Of a stretch of DNA of 64,000 nucleotides, positions 16,926 through 30,500 are shown piece by piece. Location of the stretch: the NCBI GenBank assembly GCA_025331565.1, contig JAFREQ010000064.1:62001-126000 (forward strand), in the 5' to 3' direction. The translations under genes were made by a program, and so were the position numbers. The notes beneath the pieces are model-generated. The model saw nothing but the letters and a program-made list of their open reading frames with translations. It was not told where the DNA came from and did not search any database. This stretch comes from Holacanthus passer (taxonomy: Eukaryota; Chordata; Actinopteri; Pomacanthidae). Each line of letters starts with the position of its first letter. The stretch's first letter is position 1.

Positions 16926-17135
16926 TCATCGGTGGGTGGAGGCCTTGTGTTTGGGGGCGCCCTCGTCCTCACAAGGCAGCTCCATGTCGTCCGAGTCGAG
17001 CCGTCCGTAGGCCGCCGCTCGGCAGCCGGAGATGCTGCGCATTCTGGGCCTGATGTGGTGGTCGCTCTCCGCCTCGGGCTCCGGGGCCGGGTCTTCTGGC
17101 AACGGGAAGCTGCGGCGCTCCCACGGCGCTACCGT
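16926..17135 (-). CDS. kansl1: KANSL1 last coding exon
   Basis: 210 nt including TGA, phase 0 in. It reads TVAPWERRSFPLPEDPAPEP, then an acidic DDMELPCEDE segment, and ends KHKASTHR. Human has VQPWERRTFPL at the start of this exon and ends PTHR. The acceptor is TTTGCAG (minus strand). Confidence 0.95.
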   Translation of the reverse strand, partial: TVAPWERRSFPLPEDPAPEPEAESDHHIRPRMRSISGCRAAAYGRLDSDDMELPCEDEGAPKHKASTHR

Positions 17136-18335
17136 CTGCAAACATCACACGGCGTCGATGAGAAACCCCGAAAACACGACTTAAATCTTCAACGTTTCTA
17201 TACAACAACATTTACTCTCACCCTCTCCTCAAAGGTGAAGTCCGGCGTAGAGCACCGCGTGTCCTCACTGGACAGCAGCCGGTGGGAGTCCCTGGAGCAG
17301 GGTGTGTGGGGGTTGGAGGTGGTGTCGGGGCTGGCCGGACTCATGGGCGACGGCACGTGGCTGTAGTCGTGCAGCATGGGGCAGTGGCCCGGGTCCGGGG
17401 ACGCGGGCTGAGGGGTGGGAGGGTTGGTCCCGCACAGCAGCGGCGTGGTTCGCCCGTCAACAGATTTGTACGACCTGAGGGACGACACAGAGACACGGAG
17501 TTCACGTCCACCGTCCACAGTCAAACGCTGATGCGTCACTGAGTGTGTGAAGTGGTGCAGTGACCTGCTGCCCCTCCTCTTAGCAGGAGCCAGAGCCATC
17601 CAAGTCCAGCGGGAACGCTCCTGGTCCTCGTAGGGCTGATGGAGCTGAGTGAAGGCTGCATCTGACAGGTCCTCCACCTGCAGACACACAAACACCATCA
17701 GGACCCTCGACACCTGCTTCACTCAGATTACAACTGAAACTATTAGTCTGATTATTAACAGAATCAACTGCCACAATTTTAATAATCAATCATTTGACCA
17801 AGTTAAATCTAAATACAACAAAGAATGCAATTTAATACTTGTTTGTTTGAGGGACAACAATGAAAACCAGTAGAGATAATAAGGCCTAGATTTAGTGACA
17901 TTTATATCACACTGTCAATAATTCCCAATAATATAATTCAATCAATCATTAAACATGACCTGGATCTGGACAAGAAGCAGAAAATTGATTGAAAAACCAA
18001 TTAAAAATAATTAGTTGAAGCTCCATCTTTGAATGTTACATAAGGTCAGATGTCTGGAAAATCCCCAGCTAGATTGTTCCAGACAGTTTTAGACTGAACT
18101 GCGTCCATTACAGAGAGATAACCTTGACGGTGTTTGACCACCAGGTGTCACTGTTCACTCACCGACAGACAGTAGATCTGAGTTTAGATTTAAAAGTACA
18201 GGTGATATTGTCTATTATTTAATACTGAAACACATCCACACCTCTCAGGAAACAGCTACACATCAGTGAACACTTACCTCCCGTTCATTTTCCTCTTCAG
18301 TTATTGGCTGGGAGAAAATGTCCACAGATCGCCAA

Positions 18336-18391
<56 letters not shown>

Positions 18392-21300
18392 AAAAGGCCA
18401 GCAGTTACAACACATTTCAGATGGAAGGATATGAGCAGAGGGGAAAAGGAAACCGCCCAGACGAGTTAGTGGAAGGTTTCACAGGACAAACATGGTGCAG
18501 GTATTTACCTGGGTGTGAGAATCTCTTTGTACTGCAGCTTCTCCACCCGGGTGGTGGCAGCCACAGACATGGGGATCACTATGTTGTTGATGTCAAAGGA
18601 GCTTTCACCTCGCCTCCTCTTGATGGGCTGCTGCTGGGGGACAAAGGAACAGGTGAACATCCAGCGTGAGGATTCAACATGGACGTATGGACCACAGGCA
18701 TTAATGAGCACATCTGTCACATCTTCACAGACGTGTCATTTACTGCTGCTGTATCGCTCAGTATTATGGTCTGTCACTTTAAAATATCAAGCTCAATAAG
18801 TCACATTAGAAGCTCAGTTCATAACGTGTCTTTGGAAAATCAAAGGATCTGGACATTTTTAACAAACTAAAATTAGTTTCATTTTGAATTAATATCATTA
18901 ACATATTGATAGAAATAATTCCAGTTCTAGTCCAGATCACTGTGTTAGACTACAAATGATGTTCGAAAGGTTTTCATGTTGTTGTGTCAGGGGAGGGAGA
19001 TTTGTAACACACAAGAGGTTTAAACATATTTGTTAGACTGTCAGGAGACATGAAGTCCTGATGCCTTTGTCACAGTTCTGTCTGCAAATGAGCTAAACTC
19101 CACTTGGTGGTAGACGAGAGCGCAGCAGCACCTGAAACTACAGCTGGCTGAGAACTGTTTGCTCTGTGGCGGCTCAGTGTTTTGTTTCCTGACACCTTTT
19201 CTGCTACAGTAACCGCAAAAAACAAACCAAAAAAAACCCAACAAGCAAATGAAGTTTCAGTTTGAGTTTAGTTTCTCTTTCTCACCCGCCCTCCAACTCA
19301 CTTCATCACAATTCTGCATGTCAACAGTGTCTGACATCAGACTGAGATTAGGCGACATGTTCTCCACCGTTACAGTATTTCTTATTAAGTTTAATGTCTC
19401 AGTCACTAAACTCATACTTTAATCTCACACTTCACTTCTAAGACTCGAAGAGCCTGAAACATGATCATATTCTGTCATGTTATAAAGAGCGTGTGAACTG
19501 GGAGCTGCTGTGAATCACTGACATCTTGGGGGCGTTCCAGTTCATTATCACATAATGAAGCATGTAAACAAAAAGTGAGACATGATCCAGTGTTTGCTTA
19601 CAGGTGTGCACGGGACGCTCTGACTGCTGGGGCCCAGCGGTGTGGAGTTCTCTGAAGACGTGGACAGCTGGCGTGTGAGGGGGCTGTGAAGGGACGCGTG
19701 CATGTTGGCCAGAGTTGGACAGGGGCTGCTCGAGTCCACGAAGAGTTTGGGGGAGGCTGGAGGAGACGAGACAGATTCACATGGCTGCTTAGTTTCTTTG
19801 ATTTCTAATGAACTAATTTACACTAAAAATACACGACCCAGTCTTCGAGCAGGGCTTCATTCATAGAAGACTCACAGTCAGTCCTGTCCAGCGAGTGCTC
19901 TCTTAACCTCTTGCGGCTGTAGTTCTTGTCGAAGGGCCCTAGCGGGGTGGAGAGGGCCTGCAGCCGCTCGGTCTTGCACACGGCCTGGCCCTCGAGCCTG
20001 GCTGTGTTCAGGACGGCGCTGCCGATGCCCACGCTGCTGTCCACCGTCCTCGGCTTCTCAGCACGGTTCTTATAGTGGCCCAGTCCTGCAACGCCAGGAA
20101 CCAGTCACATTATTATTAGACGGGGAGTTTTGAACAAATGTTTTAAATTGAAATATTTTCGGGTTTACGCAGCCATTGAGTGTCAGCAAGATCCCAGATT
20201 CATGAGATTCACCACAGTGGGTATGAAATGTGAAATAAAAGAAACCATGAAAGCTGCTGCAGACCTCTAAGAACACCGGCTGATACTACTGACCGGGCGA
20301 CAACAGCCAATCACAGAACTGTCTGTGGCATTGTGAAATACAAGTTACTGGGACAAACATTGTGAAATAAAAACAATGATAAACTCTGCAATCAACTCTG
20401 TTACTGTGAAGCAGGATGCAATAACATTTCATAAGAATGAGTTTTAAGAATTCACTGTTATTTCACAACTTCACGGTGATTGTGTGTCTTATTCTTTTAT
20501 GATTAATTTCGTCATCTCTTATGTCTATTTTTAATATGGAACAGTTTGAAGTCTTTTGAAGTCCATTGCAGGATATTAGACAACTTGCATTTCCCTGTGT
20601 AAACATGTTTGTCTCTTTGTTAAAGTGGCTAAAAGACTCGGTGGCTCTGTGACATTTGTACTTACTGACTGCCATAAGTGAGTTGGTGAACTTGTGCTTC
20701 TCTTTGGACGAGGACAGCTTGTGTTTGAGGGAGAGCTTCTTCAGTGGTTTGCTCCTCTCCAGCGACTTGGTCTGCCACTGGCTCTTCATCACCTGCTGCA
20801 GACGTAGGCCTATACAAACGTCTGAGGGAGAAGTAAACACAAGAGGGCGAAGCCTTAAAACACTAAATTAGGAGATTCCACAAGCATGAAACCAAATGTG
20901 AAGTGAAAAGCTGGATACTTCAGATTTGCCATCTGTAGTTCAACATTAGTGATTCACAATGGCATGCAAGATTTAAAATAAGCCACAGGCAATTACTATA
21001 TGAGCCAAATCCACTGTTGTCTCATGGTTGTAAATACAACTTTGACTCAATTATGCATCAGACTAAAGCAGTTCATGTTTTGTGTTTCAGATAAAACAAA
21101 ACCAATTATACAAAGGCGAAGCAATATTTTGACATTACTCTCACTGAATAGCAAAAGGAGCCCGGCGCTGAGAAAACAACACTTACTAAGAGGAATACGA
21201 CACCATTACAGATAGAAAAGATTGTCTAAATCACTGAAAGTGTTCTCTCAGAACTTCCTGCTCAGACGTCTCTCTACGGCCACTCCTTGTTTGTCTTCCC

Positions 21301-24300
21301 CTCTAGATGTAAAGTAGGAAATGACTGCGTAAACGGAGTTCTCCTTTGAGCCGGGAGCTCAGCACTGACCATCAGGGAAGGAGAGGATGGGGTGGACGCC
21401 AAGATCCAGTCTTGACAGGCGCTCCAGGGTGGGCAGCTCATACTGAGGGTCCTCTCTGGGGGTGGGCCAGCCACCACACATCACACAGCTGGGGTTAACC
21501 CTGCAGTTACACTGGACACAGCTGCTTCTCTGGGTCTGTGGGTGGAACAAACAAGGGTTGCAAACCCTGTAAAACTCAGCTGTGCAAATTCCACATTAAC
21601 ACATTAAGGACATATTACTCAGCCTGGAACAAAAGGCTACTACAAATCTTCTACAATTTAATGCACCACAGGAGTTAAGTGAGTCACCCCAGAAAACATT
21701 TCCCTCTTTGAAGCTGCTGGCGTCATGACGGCAGAGAAACTGTATTTTTCATAAATGGTTCTAATATTAGTTCTACTTGGCACTGAATTACAGAATAATT
21801 TAAAAACCAGAATAATACAGGCAAAATAATACTTCAATCCTGTCCTGAAAATTGAAATTAACAGCAGAACAGACTAATCACATGTTGTATTACTAACTCT
21901 TCTGTGGTGCTTTAACAGTGGCATTAAGAAATCTAATGATGAAAAATGTGAGCAGCAAGTACATGTAAGATATTTTAAGGCCTTACATGAACACAGTTTC
22001 AAACGTAATGTCCCACACAACCCTGAGCTCCAGTGTTGTGGGGAAAACCATCAACAAGCAGCCGAGGGTTCTATTTTTTTCATCTAAAACTTGTGAGTCG
22101 TCACAAGGGCGGTCACTCTTCTTTGTTGTTTGCCCTAGTTTTTCAGAAACAAGTCAGCCGTCGAGTTTACTCAGCTATTACGTTACAAACTAAGGAACAA
22201 ATCTTTGAATGCAGCTTTAAACACACAAGCTGTTGTCTAAGAATAAAAGTTCACTTCATGACTCTGCAACCAAGCATTCAACGACCTCACAGCGCGTCCA
22301 CACAGACTTCAGTATCAAACCCATTTAAAGAAACACACCCATCCATTTATGAAAGCAGTGACTTGATGATTTTATACCGGCTGAATACGTCAGCATGTTC
22401 AGGCCTACAATGAGACAGTGACACTCACCTTGCCGTTCAGGTTGGGCACCGTGTTGGGCTGAATGAGCCGCCGTCGTCGACAGCTGACGAGCGGTCGTGT
22501 GCGAGCGGCCACACATGTGCTGTCAAAGGCCAACGGCTGCTGGTGCTTGGTGTCTGCACTCTCTGCCATCCTGTCACAAGGACAACCGACAGAGCAAATG
22601 TGGTCACAGATCTGTTACCATTTCTTTATCTGTGGAGTTTTATCGAGCTAATAACAGTGTCTGGTCTAAAGTTCATGTGAATAAATGAACTGGAAATGTG
22701 TTTAATGAAAAATATGTTGAATGCTTGTTTCCACCAATGAAGAGCATTAAATCCTCATTTTTGAGAAGATGGAACTAATGAATATTCAGTATCTCTGCTT
22801 GAAAAATGACTTGAAAACAATGAAGCGACTAATCAAGAAACATCACATAAATTACAAATCCCTAAAATCATTATTATGAACGACTCCCCTCCTGTGCGTC
22901 TCAGAGAGCAGTGAAACCGTGATGAGCCGTACCTGCTGAGGACGCCGTTCACTGGCTGTGCGTTTTGACCTTTCAAAGGGCCGGCCTCTGCGTTGGGGAT
23001 GTGGGCGGGGCCTGTGTGCTCCAGCCGTTCTGAACTGACATCCTGCATCGACAGATAAGACAAAACCAGTGAGATTACACCTCATATTAACTGGCACAGC
23101 AACACAGGCTGACCAACAGCACTCAGCGAACCCGGGTGACTTAAGGAAACTACATAATAGACGAACTGAATCATCCTGGTCCTGTGGTCCTGAATTATTC
23201 AGTCTGGATTCGTGAAAAAGGGCTGGGCTCTCCCAAAACTTAAAAACCTTTTCAGCACTGTCATCAAGATGCATCGCTTGGGGCTCCTTCTTCACGAGCT
23301 TTCACACACAAATGAACACAATTTCATGCTTTCAATCAAAATGAAAATATCACAGGTCTTGCCCTTACGATGTGAAGGTCTAACTAATTCCACAGTTTTT
23401 TTTCAATAATATTCATTCAGCAGTCTTGCTGTGAAAGCAGATTAGATTTGTTTTAAACTAACAATGTGACTCAGCAAGACACAAGATCATACCATGATAC
23501 CATAACAAGGTTAAAGTGAAAATGGACTGTATGACTAATCAAAATACAGCAGTCCAAATGTAAACCACTACTGCAGCCGTGCTGGTTTGACTGGTTTAGC
23601 GTTGTACAAACAATGCAAACATATCCAGAGAGACCGAGATCCTGTGATAAATGATTTGGCAATTATTTGAAAATGAATGTTGAAGGAGTTTATCACACAA
23701 AAGCTTTTCTATCTGATTCATTTCAGATGTGAGAGACAGATAAAAAAAAACAATTTCCTGTGAACATTTAACATTTCATTTGCACCAGATGCTTTGACAA
23801 GAACAAACAAGTTGAATCCTTCATTGATTATCAGGTACCTCGAACAAATGCTCACCTACCAATATACCACCCAACGCTGGGCTCGTAGAATCAAAGTGCT
23901 GAATGAAGGCTGCTTCAATCACATATTGCTGTGAACATTTACAAACTGAAAACTGACTTCTTTTGTAACGAGCATTATTAATATTTTTCACACTAAAATT
24001 GTAGGTTAACTTGAATGGGCTGACACCATTTGGGTGTTTTTTAAGAGAATGTTTGAAGGTTAAAGATTTAATCTTGTTCTGGTTTTTGCTGAGCTTTTGT
24101 TGCAGGACACATGGCTTAAATTACAGCTGCAGTAAGTTTTTAGAACCTCATTCTTTTCATTCTTTGTTACACATTCACATTAACATTAACTGTGAGTTCT
24201 TCAAACGAGGCCAATGGCCTTGCAATTTTTAATCATTACCACAATGTATCATCCCATAAAAAGACAAGTAAATACAGTCATTTTTGCTTCAGCAATCTCA

Positions 24301-27300
24301 AAAAAACTCTACAAGATCCTGGTGAGACTTATCGACGAGGATGCAGCACCAAATGCTAAACACTGCACGAGAGCCAGATTTAAGAACGCCTCGAACTGTG
24401 AATGAATCTTATTCGATGAGTCTGCTTAAAGGCTGAGGGCAAATTATTTTGTTGAGCCCCACAAGAGGCAGAACATGGCCAAAGCACAGCTGTACGGGAA
24501 CGCCACCCTCTGTCAACTTTGACTCTGCTTACCTGAGTGTTTACAGGCTCTGCCTTCACTTCTGTCCCACCTGCAGACACTGCGCTGGGGGCAACACCTC
24601 CCAACTCTACTGAGCCCTACAGAATCAAGACCTGAGTGTTATACTTCCACCCCAAAGATAAATATATGGATCATATGTTGTGACCAACTGATCCAACAGC
24701 TCAGTGTCAAGATCAATTACATTCGAGTATTTAACAAACACACAAACAGACGTTTCTAACACAAGAGGGAGTGACTGACCTTGCTGGCGCGGATCTGTCT
24801 GTAGATGTCGGTCTGCTGTCGGATGCGGTACTCCAAGTCCGAGATGTGGGCCTGGAGCCAGTTCCAGTGGCTGATGATTGCAGCTCTCTCCACGGTGTAG
24901 CGGCTCTCTGCTCGCTTCCATCTGGGGGTCAAGAAAGGGTGTGAGTGTGAGGTGAACAGAAGAGATTCATCCACAATTAAAAAAACAAAAAAAACAAAAA
25001 CACAAATGTAGTGAATAATCAGCAACTATTTAAATAATGGATTAATCCTTTAAGTAATTGCTGAAGCACATTTTTTAACTTGTCAGATATTAAGATTTTC
25101 TGCTTTTGTGTTTTATATCATTGAAAACTGAATATATTTGGGTTTAGACAGCTGATTGGATAAAACAAGACATCACTTTAACAGTCAAATGAGATAATAA
25201 CCCGCAGAATCATCAATGTAATGAATAATGAAAAAAGTTCTGTTAAATAAAGTCAATTTATTTTCCCAAACAGAATTATTCTGTTGTAAGCACTGAACAG
25301 GCAAGTATGGTGAAGGTCTGCTCTGTTGTGATCATCGTCCTATCAAATTTAATACTCCGCTATATTAATAAAACACTAAAACTGATCATTTCAAGCCTCC
25401 AAGCATTTCCCCTGTCAGACTGCAGAGGTCAGTGAATCAGCATTATACAAAGCTCCCAGCAAAGGCAACTGCAGGCACCCTGGAAAAACATTCTAGTCAA
25501 AAAACAGTATGTTCAGACGAGCATCCGAAGTGTGGGAGAAATATTAAAGCGGGAATTTTCACTACACTGATTTATTTCACAGCAGAGACTGAATGCCAAC
25601 TGAGAGCAGAGTACTCCATTTTACCAGTATGACACACAGAATGGGCATTTCAAAGGCAGACATGAGAGGAAAATGTCTGCTCTTGCACTGTGCAGCAGCA
25701 ACCACAGAGGGCGCCGTTTCATCAAAATACAGGCTGCAGTGACCGTGGCTGAACAATGAAAAAAATGACTCAGATGGCAGACAAAGATAGACCTTGCACT
25801 CCTCTGCGCTTTCTCCTCCCCACACCCATCTCTGTTTTCAATTTCCAGAGCTCCACCAGGATGGAGGAAGTCGAGGAAGGCTACTGCTTAGAGTGGGAGA
25901 CGAGAGGGGAGGGAAGGGAAGGGGAGGAAGAGGGGAGTAAAAGAGGGACAACGAAGACTGGAAGCTCTGGCAGCCTGGGGAGGAACAGACGGGCTTTAAA
26001 AGCAATCTACAGGCCACAGGGTGCTGGAGGGGGTGGGGCTGGGTCAGGGAACAGTGCGGCAGACACTGGGATAACCAATAATCCAACCAGGCATCCCGTC
26101 TTATTGTGGATCTGAGCGGAAGGAGAGTTATTGTGGCTTTGACGCAGACATCAGCCACCAATCAGTGCAATGAAAGACGTCTTGATTCCGTCTTTCTTTA
26201 CTCAGCCACAACATTTAGCAATCCCCGGCTTGTTCGCTGCAATCAGCATCAAGGACACTGCTGCAAACACAGCTGCAGCGTTACCTGCTAATAACATTTC
26301 CTACTGCTCTTCCACAGACTCCATCCTGCTCTGCACAGACAAACAAACATGTCGTGCTCTTTCACACAGGCTGGTGAACGTTCACAAACGCTGCAACACT
26401 CCTGAACACGCCCATGGCTGGTGCATCAGATCAATGCACTGGCAATTCATTTGCATCTGTGAGTCCCTGTGGAGACCCATCTTAGAACAACACCGGTGGC
26501 GCAAAGTGTGTCGCACAATCTACTGCGCAAATTAGTCTGAGCGCCCGCGAGCCATGATTCACCCGGTGGTGGGTGGACAACTGATCCACTAAAGGGAGGA
26601 CTGGCCAGGTGAAATGTCCCTCAGGGTGAACTGCAAAATGATCTCAAGGAGATTCATTCTCTCAATGGCAGAAAAGACTGGGAATATAATGCAAAGAGCA
26701 GACATCTCGGCACTGGCTTGCTTACAAAGACGAGTAAGGCCACAGAGGTCACAGCAAAGGGAGACTGAGACCTGAAGGAGCAAATTAAGGTTGAAGAAGA
26801 GTGGATCCCAACTTCAGTCCTCAGGTTACACTACAAGGACTGATGTAGACTAGACATGTCGGGTGACTTAAAATGAATAAGTGTAGAGATTAAACAACTA
26901 GTGTAGATGATCGTTAAAGGGACACAGGAAGAGCCAAAACTGTAGTTCAGTATAATATAAACACACAGAGGCCATTACAAGTCCACTGACCTTAATCATC
27001 AGCGTGACGGAGGAGGATGAGGAGGAGGGGTCAGTTAGCAGCATTGAGAAATCCCCCTCCCAACACTAGGAGCTCCACCCCCCCCTAACCAGGACATATT
27101 TTCCTCCCCCCCTACTCCCACACACAAAGCACCAGCGGCAATCACTACAGCCGTCGTTTTCTGGCTGTCAGCACATTCTCCATTGTGGTGCTTCTCTGGA
27201 TGCAGCACATATGTTGTATGCCCCCCTCCCCAAAACCAACACAACCACAGAAACGTGGTCCAGCTCCTCACCAAAAACCAACAGGCCTCTGGGCTGAGAG

Positions 27301-27565
27301 GTGGCCGCTGAGCCGAGAGGTGGTCACTGAGCCAGCCGACCTGTTTACACCTGTTATACTCCTCCACTGGAAATTTACCATGAACAGAAAAGACATGTGT
27401 GATGTTCCTTCATGTCAAGAGAACTATTATCAATTAATATCACCATTTTAGTGTATGTGTCAAATCAAGTGCATATTTCTCAACAATTTCATCTTCTTTG
27501 GTTTAATTTGTCCTTATTTAATTGTCTCTCTCAACACTCCTTCAACTCCATGCCCTCCTCTACTC

Positions 27566-27599
<34 letters not shown>

Positions 27600-30500
27600 A
27601 ATACTGAATGGGTGTGTACTTCCTTTCCATATGGACACACAATCGGCTGCTAGAAGGAAATTTAGTCTCCATGTGGTTGATGCTTGTAAGAGGCAGTGTA
27701 ATTATGCTGCACACTTAATATGTGATTCTCTAGAAATTGTAATCTGCTCTGCCATTTTTTGCTTCTCATGTCTCATCGCTGTTCACTGTGAGCACACACT
27801 CAGCCGAGCGTACACATGCTCCTGTTTGAAAGGAATATAAAGGGCTCAGGTACAAGGTTTCTGACATACCCATTATACCTTATCACACTCCACTAGAGAC
27901 ACTTTTACACAACATGGACCTGACTGCACCATTATTTGTTTGCTGCTGTACAGTTTCATCAGAATAAACTCCTGCCACAGTTATTAAACTCGAGCAGACA
28001 GGCCTCCCAAGGCTTCCTACATTATTTCAAGTCTCACAAAAATTGTATGATGCAAGTTTAGATTTTTCTGTTCAGATGATTAAATGAAAAATCAATACAT
28101 ACACAATACATTTGGAGGTTCAATTCAAAAATCAATTGTAATTGTAAAAAATGTTTAAATAATTGTTTTCTGTAACAGCTATGCACAACAATACCAAAAA
28201 TTAATATAAGGCAGAACTGTGAGCACAGACCACAATAAATATTGATGAATACACAGGAGGCAGCGAACTGAACTGCCTGAACCGCACAAAATATGCAGCC
28301 ATCCAACTTAAATCCACTGCACGCTTCCTGCTCATCTCTGGACCTGTGCTCAGCTGCCTCCTCTCACACAGAAATATAACACAGTTCTGAGTTCTAGTCA
28401 GAAGTGCAGCTTGCATCTGCCCTTTTTCCTCCCTTAGATTCATTCTGTTGTTTCAGCAAGGCTTTGCACATGTGCCACAACTCTAAAGTGCACCTCTTAA
28501 TTCAAAACAGGATTTCAATGTCCATATTTTGCTGAGGCTGGCAACGAAGAGAGGGTAAGGGTCTCCAAACCATCCCGCCACAATAGTTCAACACTGAGCC
28601 CTCCAAAACTTTCAGTGCAGACCTCACCAAAACCAGGATTAAACAAGCCCATGACAGCAAAGCTATTTTCTAAATGCAGTTGTTGGACTGCTGAAGATAT
28701 CTAATCTAAACTGGATTGGTATTTTGTTTAATTTCTGGACTAAGAGTGCACATACAGACAAAGAAAATAACTACTGTGATAGGACTAACAGATATTCAAT
28801 ATTAACTCCAATCATAGGAAAACCCACTCGATCAGGACAGCTGGTTTTTATGTGCATTAGGTGTCAACTAATGAGTCCATAATTTCCACTTCATCATACC
28901 CATGTTCATATTTTGAAACATGAACTCCTTGTACAATAATTTGCCAGAGGAACATGATCATGAATAGAGGCAAAGCAAAACAAAACCCTGCAGACATTTT
29001 GCTTTTCCATATGAAACGCAATAAAGCCACTTTGCAATTATGCTTCACAAACCATTCAGACATCATTCATGCTCAGTAACAAGAACAAGGGAAATCAAAG
29101 CAGCAGCTGTCATTTTAATTTCTTTGTTCTCTAGAGTCAAGGATTTTCAAAGCACATTAAAAGAGCTGAAAATTATCCAAACACTGAAACATTTATGGAG
29201 GCTGAATATGGCCTTATTTTTCAGGTTTGTTCTGATGTGCCAGGACGGCTGGCTGGAGTTTCACAGGACAGCTGGTTAAACTCATCTTCTACAGGAAGAA
29301 ACTGCTCAGGAGCCGGGATTGTGAACGAGGCAGGCCGACAGGGTGTGGGGCAGGAAAAACTAGAGAGGGCAAATTCAGCCAGAGAGCTGCAGCAGTCATT
29401 ACATAAAAGAGGGGGGTTATGTAACGCCTGTGGGTTCGTGTTGAGGAACTTGGGCCGAGCTAAACACATCCAGATGTGTCAAACGGGACAGAAACCTATA
29501 CTATACAGGGCACTCACATACATACATAACACACACACACACACACACACACAGAGAGGAATGAAAAGAAGGGAAAACATAGCTAAGCTACTCAGACTGC
29601 AGAGTAATGCTGAGCCATAAGCATGAAAGGCACGCTGTAGTCCCAGCCAACCTAGTTACCCTAGTTCACGGGCAGCAGGCAGACAAGCATTTTTACTGCC
29701 TTACTGCATAAAGATCATACTAACGTGTCCTCTGGATCTCCTAGCCCAGGTTTTAACATCTGACAGACAAAAGCCGGCAAACCTCGGTGCATTCTGAAGG
29801 TAGTCAGATAACAAAATTTCATTTTCATTGTTCTGTCTATGAGCCATTATGTAAGCTGTGAGATTTCCTGATGAGCATTATTGTTGCCTCAGAAACAAGA
29901 AACTGTGCCCACTCGCTTCTTAACACAGAACGACCGTGCTCCATGTAACATGCCTAAGTAACAGACTTTGCACGAATATCTTACTGTAACGTTTCAGCCG
30001 TCTCAAGTCGTTTTGCAGCTTGTGTAAAAGCAGACTCTGAAGCTAGCAGCACCCACACCCTAGCAGAGGCCATTATGGACGTCACATTCACAGACAGAGA
30101 CAGTGGCTCGAGCAGAAAGGCCCTGCAGCATAAGCACGGCAACAGATGTTGGCCGGCCCCCAATCCTCTAAGATACGGGAAACCACGTCTACAGTATAGA
30201 CAGGGATGACAGGATTAGTTGTAAGCAGCGCACTGCATCCAAACAAGCAGCCCAAATAGGTTATTTTCCACACTGCTGTAAACTCAGCTGACGTTAAATA
30301 ATTGAGGTGCTGCTGCCTGAAGAAGACATTACATTGTCTGTAGTGTTGACTGGTGTAGTGCTGTAAGCCATTAATTGGTAACTGAGACAAAATGTCAGTT
30401 GTGAAAATGTGGCATTATGGGTAAATACACACACCCTATTGCTGGAAGACTAACGTGTTCACAATGAGGTACGGTTTTCTCCTGTGCAGGGCTGGGAGCT

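Noticed and set aside
17282..17542. Gly/Arg/Val-rich plus-strand frame opposite a KANSL1 exon
   Set aside because: It is the reverse strand of the Ser/Pro-rich KANSL1 exon and its composition follows from that.
18338..18388. Regular short repeats as a possible CRISPR array
   Set aside because: The repeat unit is a dinucleotide; no spaced direct repeats of the right form exist anywhere in the window, which is vertebrate DNA.
25756..26535. Overlapping open frames of 107-121 codons on both strands
   Set aside because: They lie in the long KANSL1 intron, overlap on both strands, have low-complexity composition and show no splice support or family resemblance.
27412..27840. 142-codon plus-strand open frame in the KANSL1 intron
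   Set aside because: It spans a TG microsatellite (a run of Cys-Val) and has no recognisable domain.
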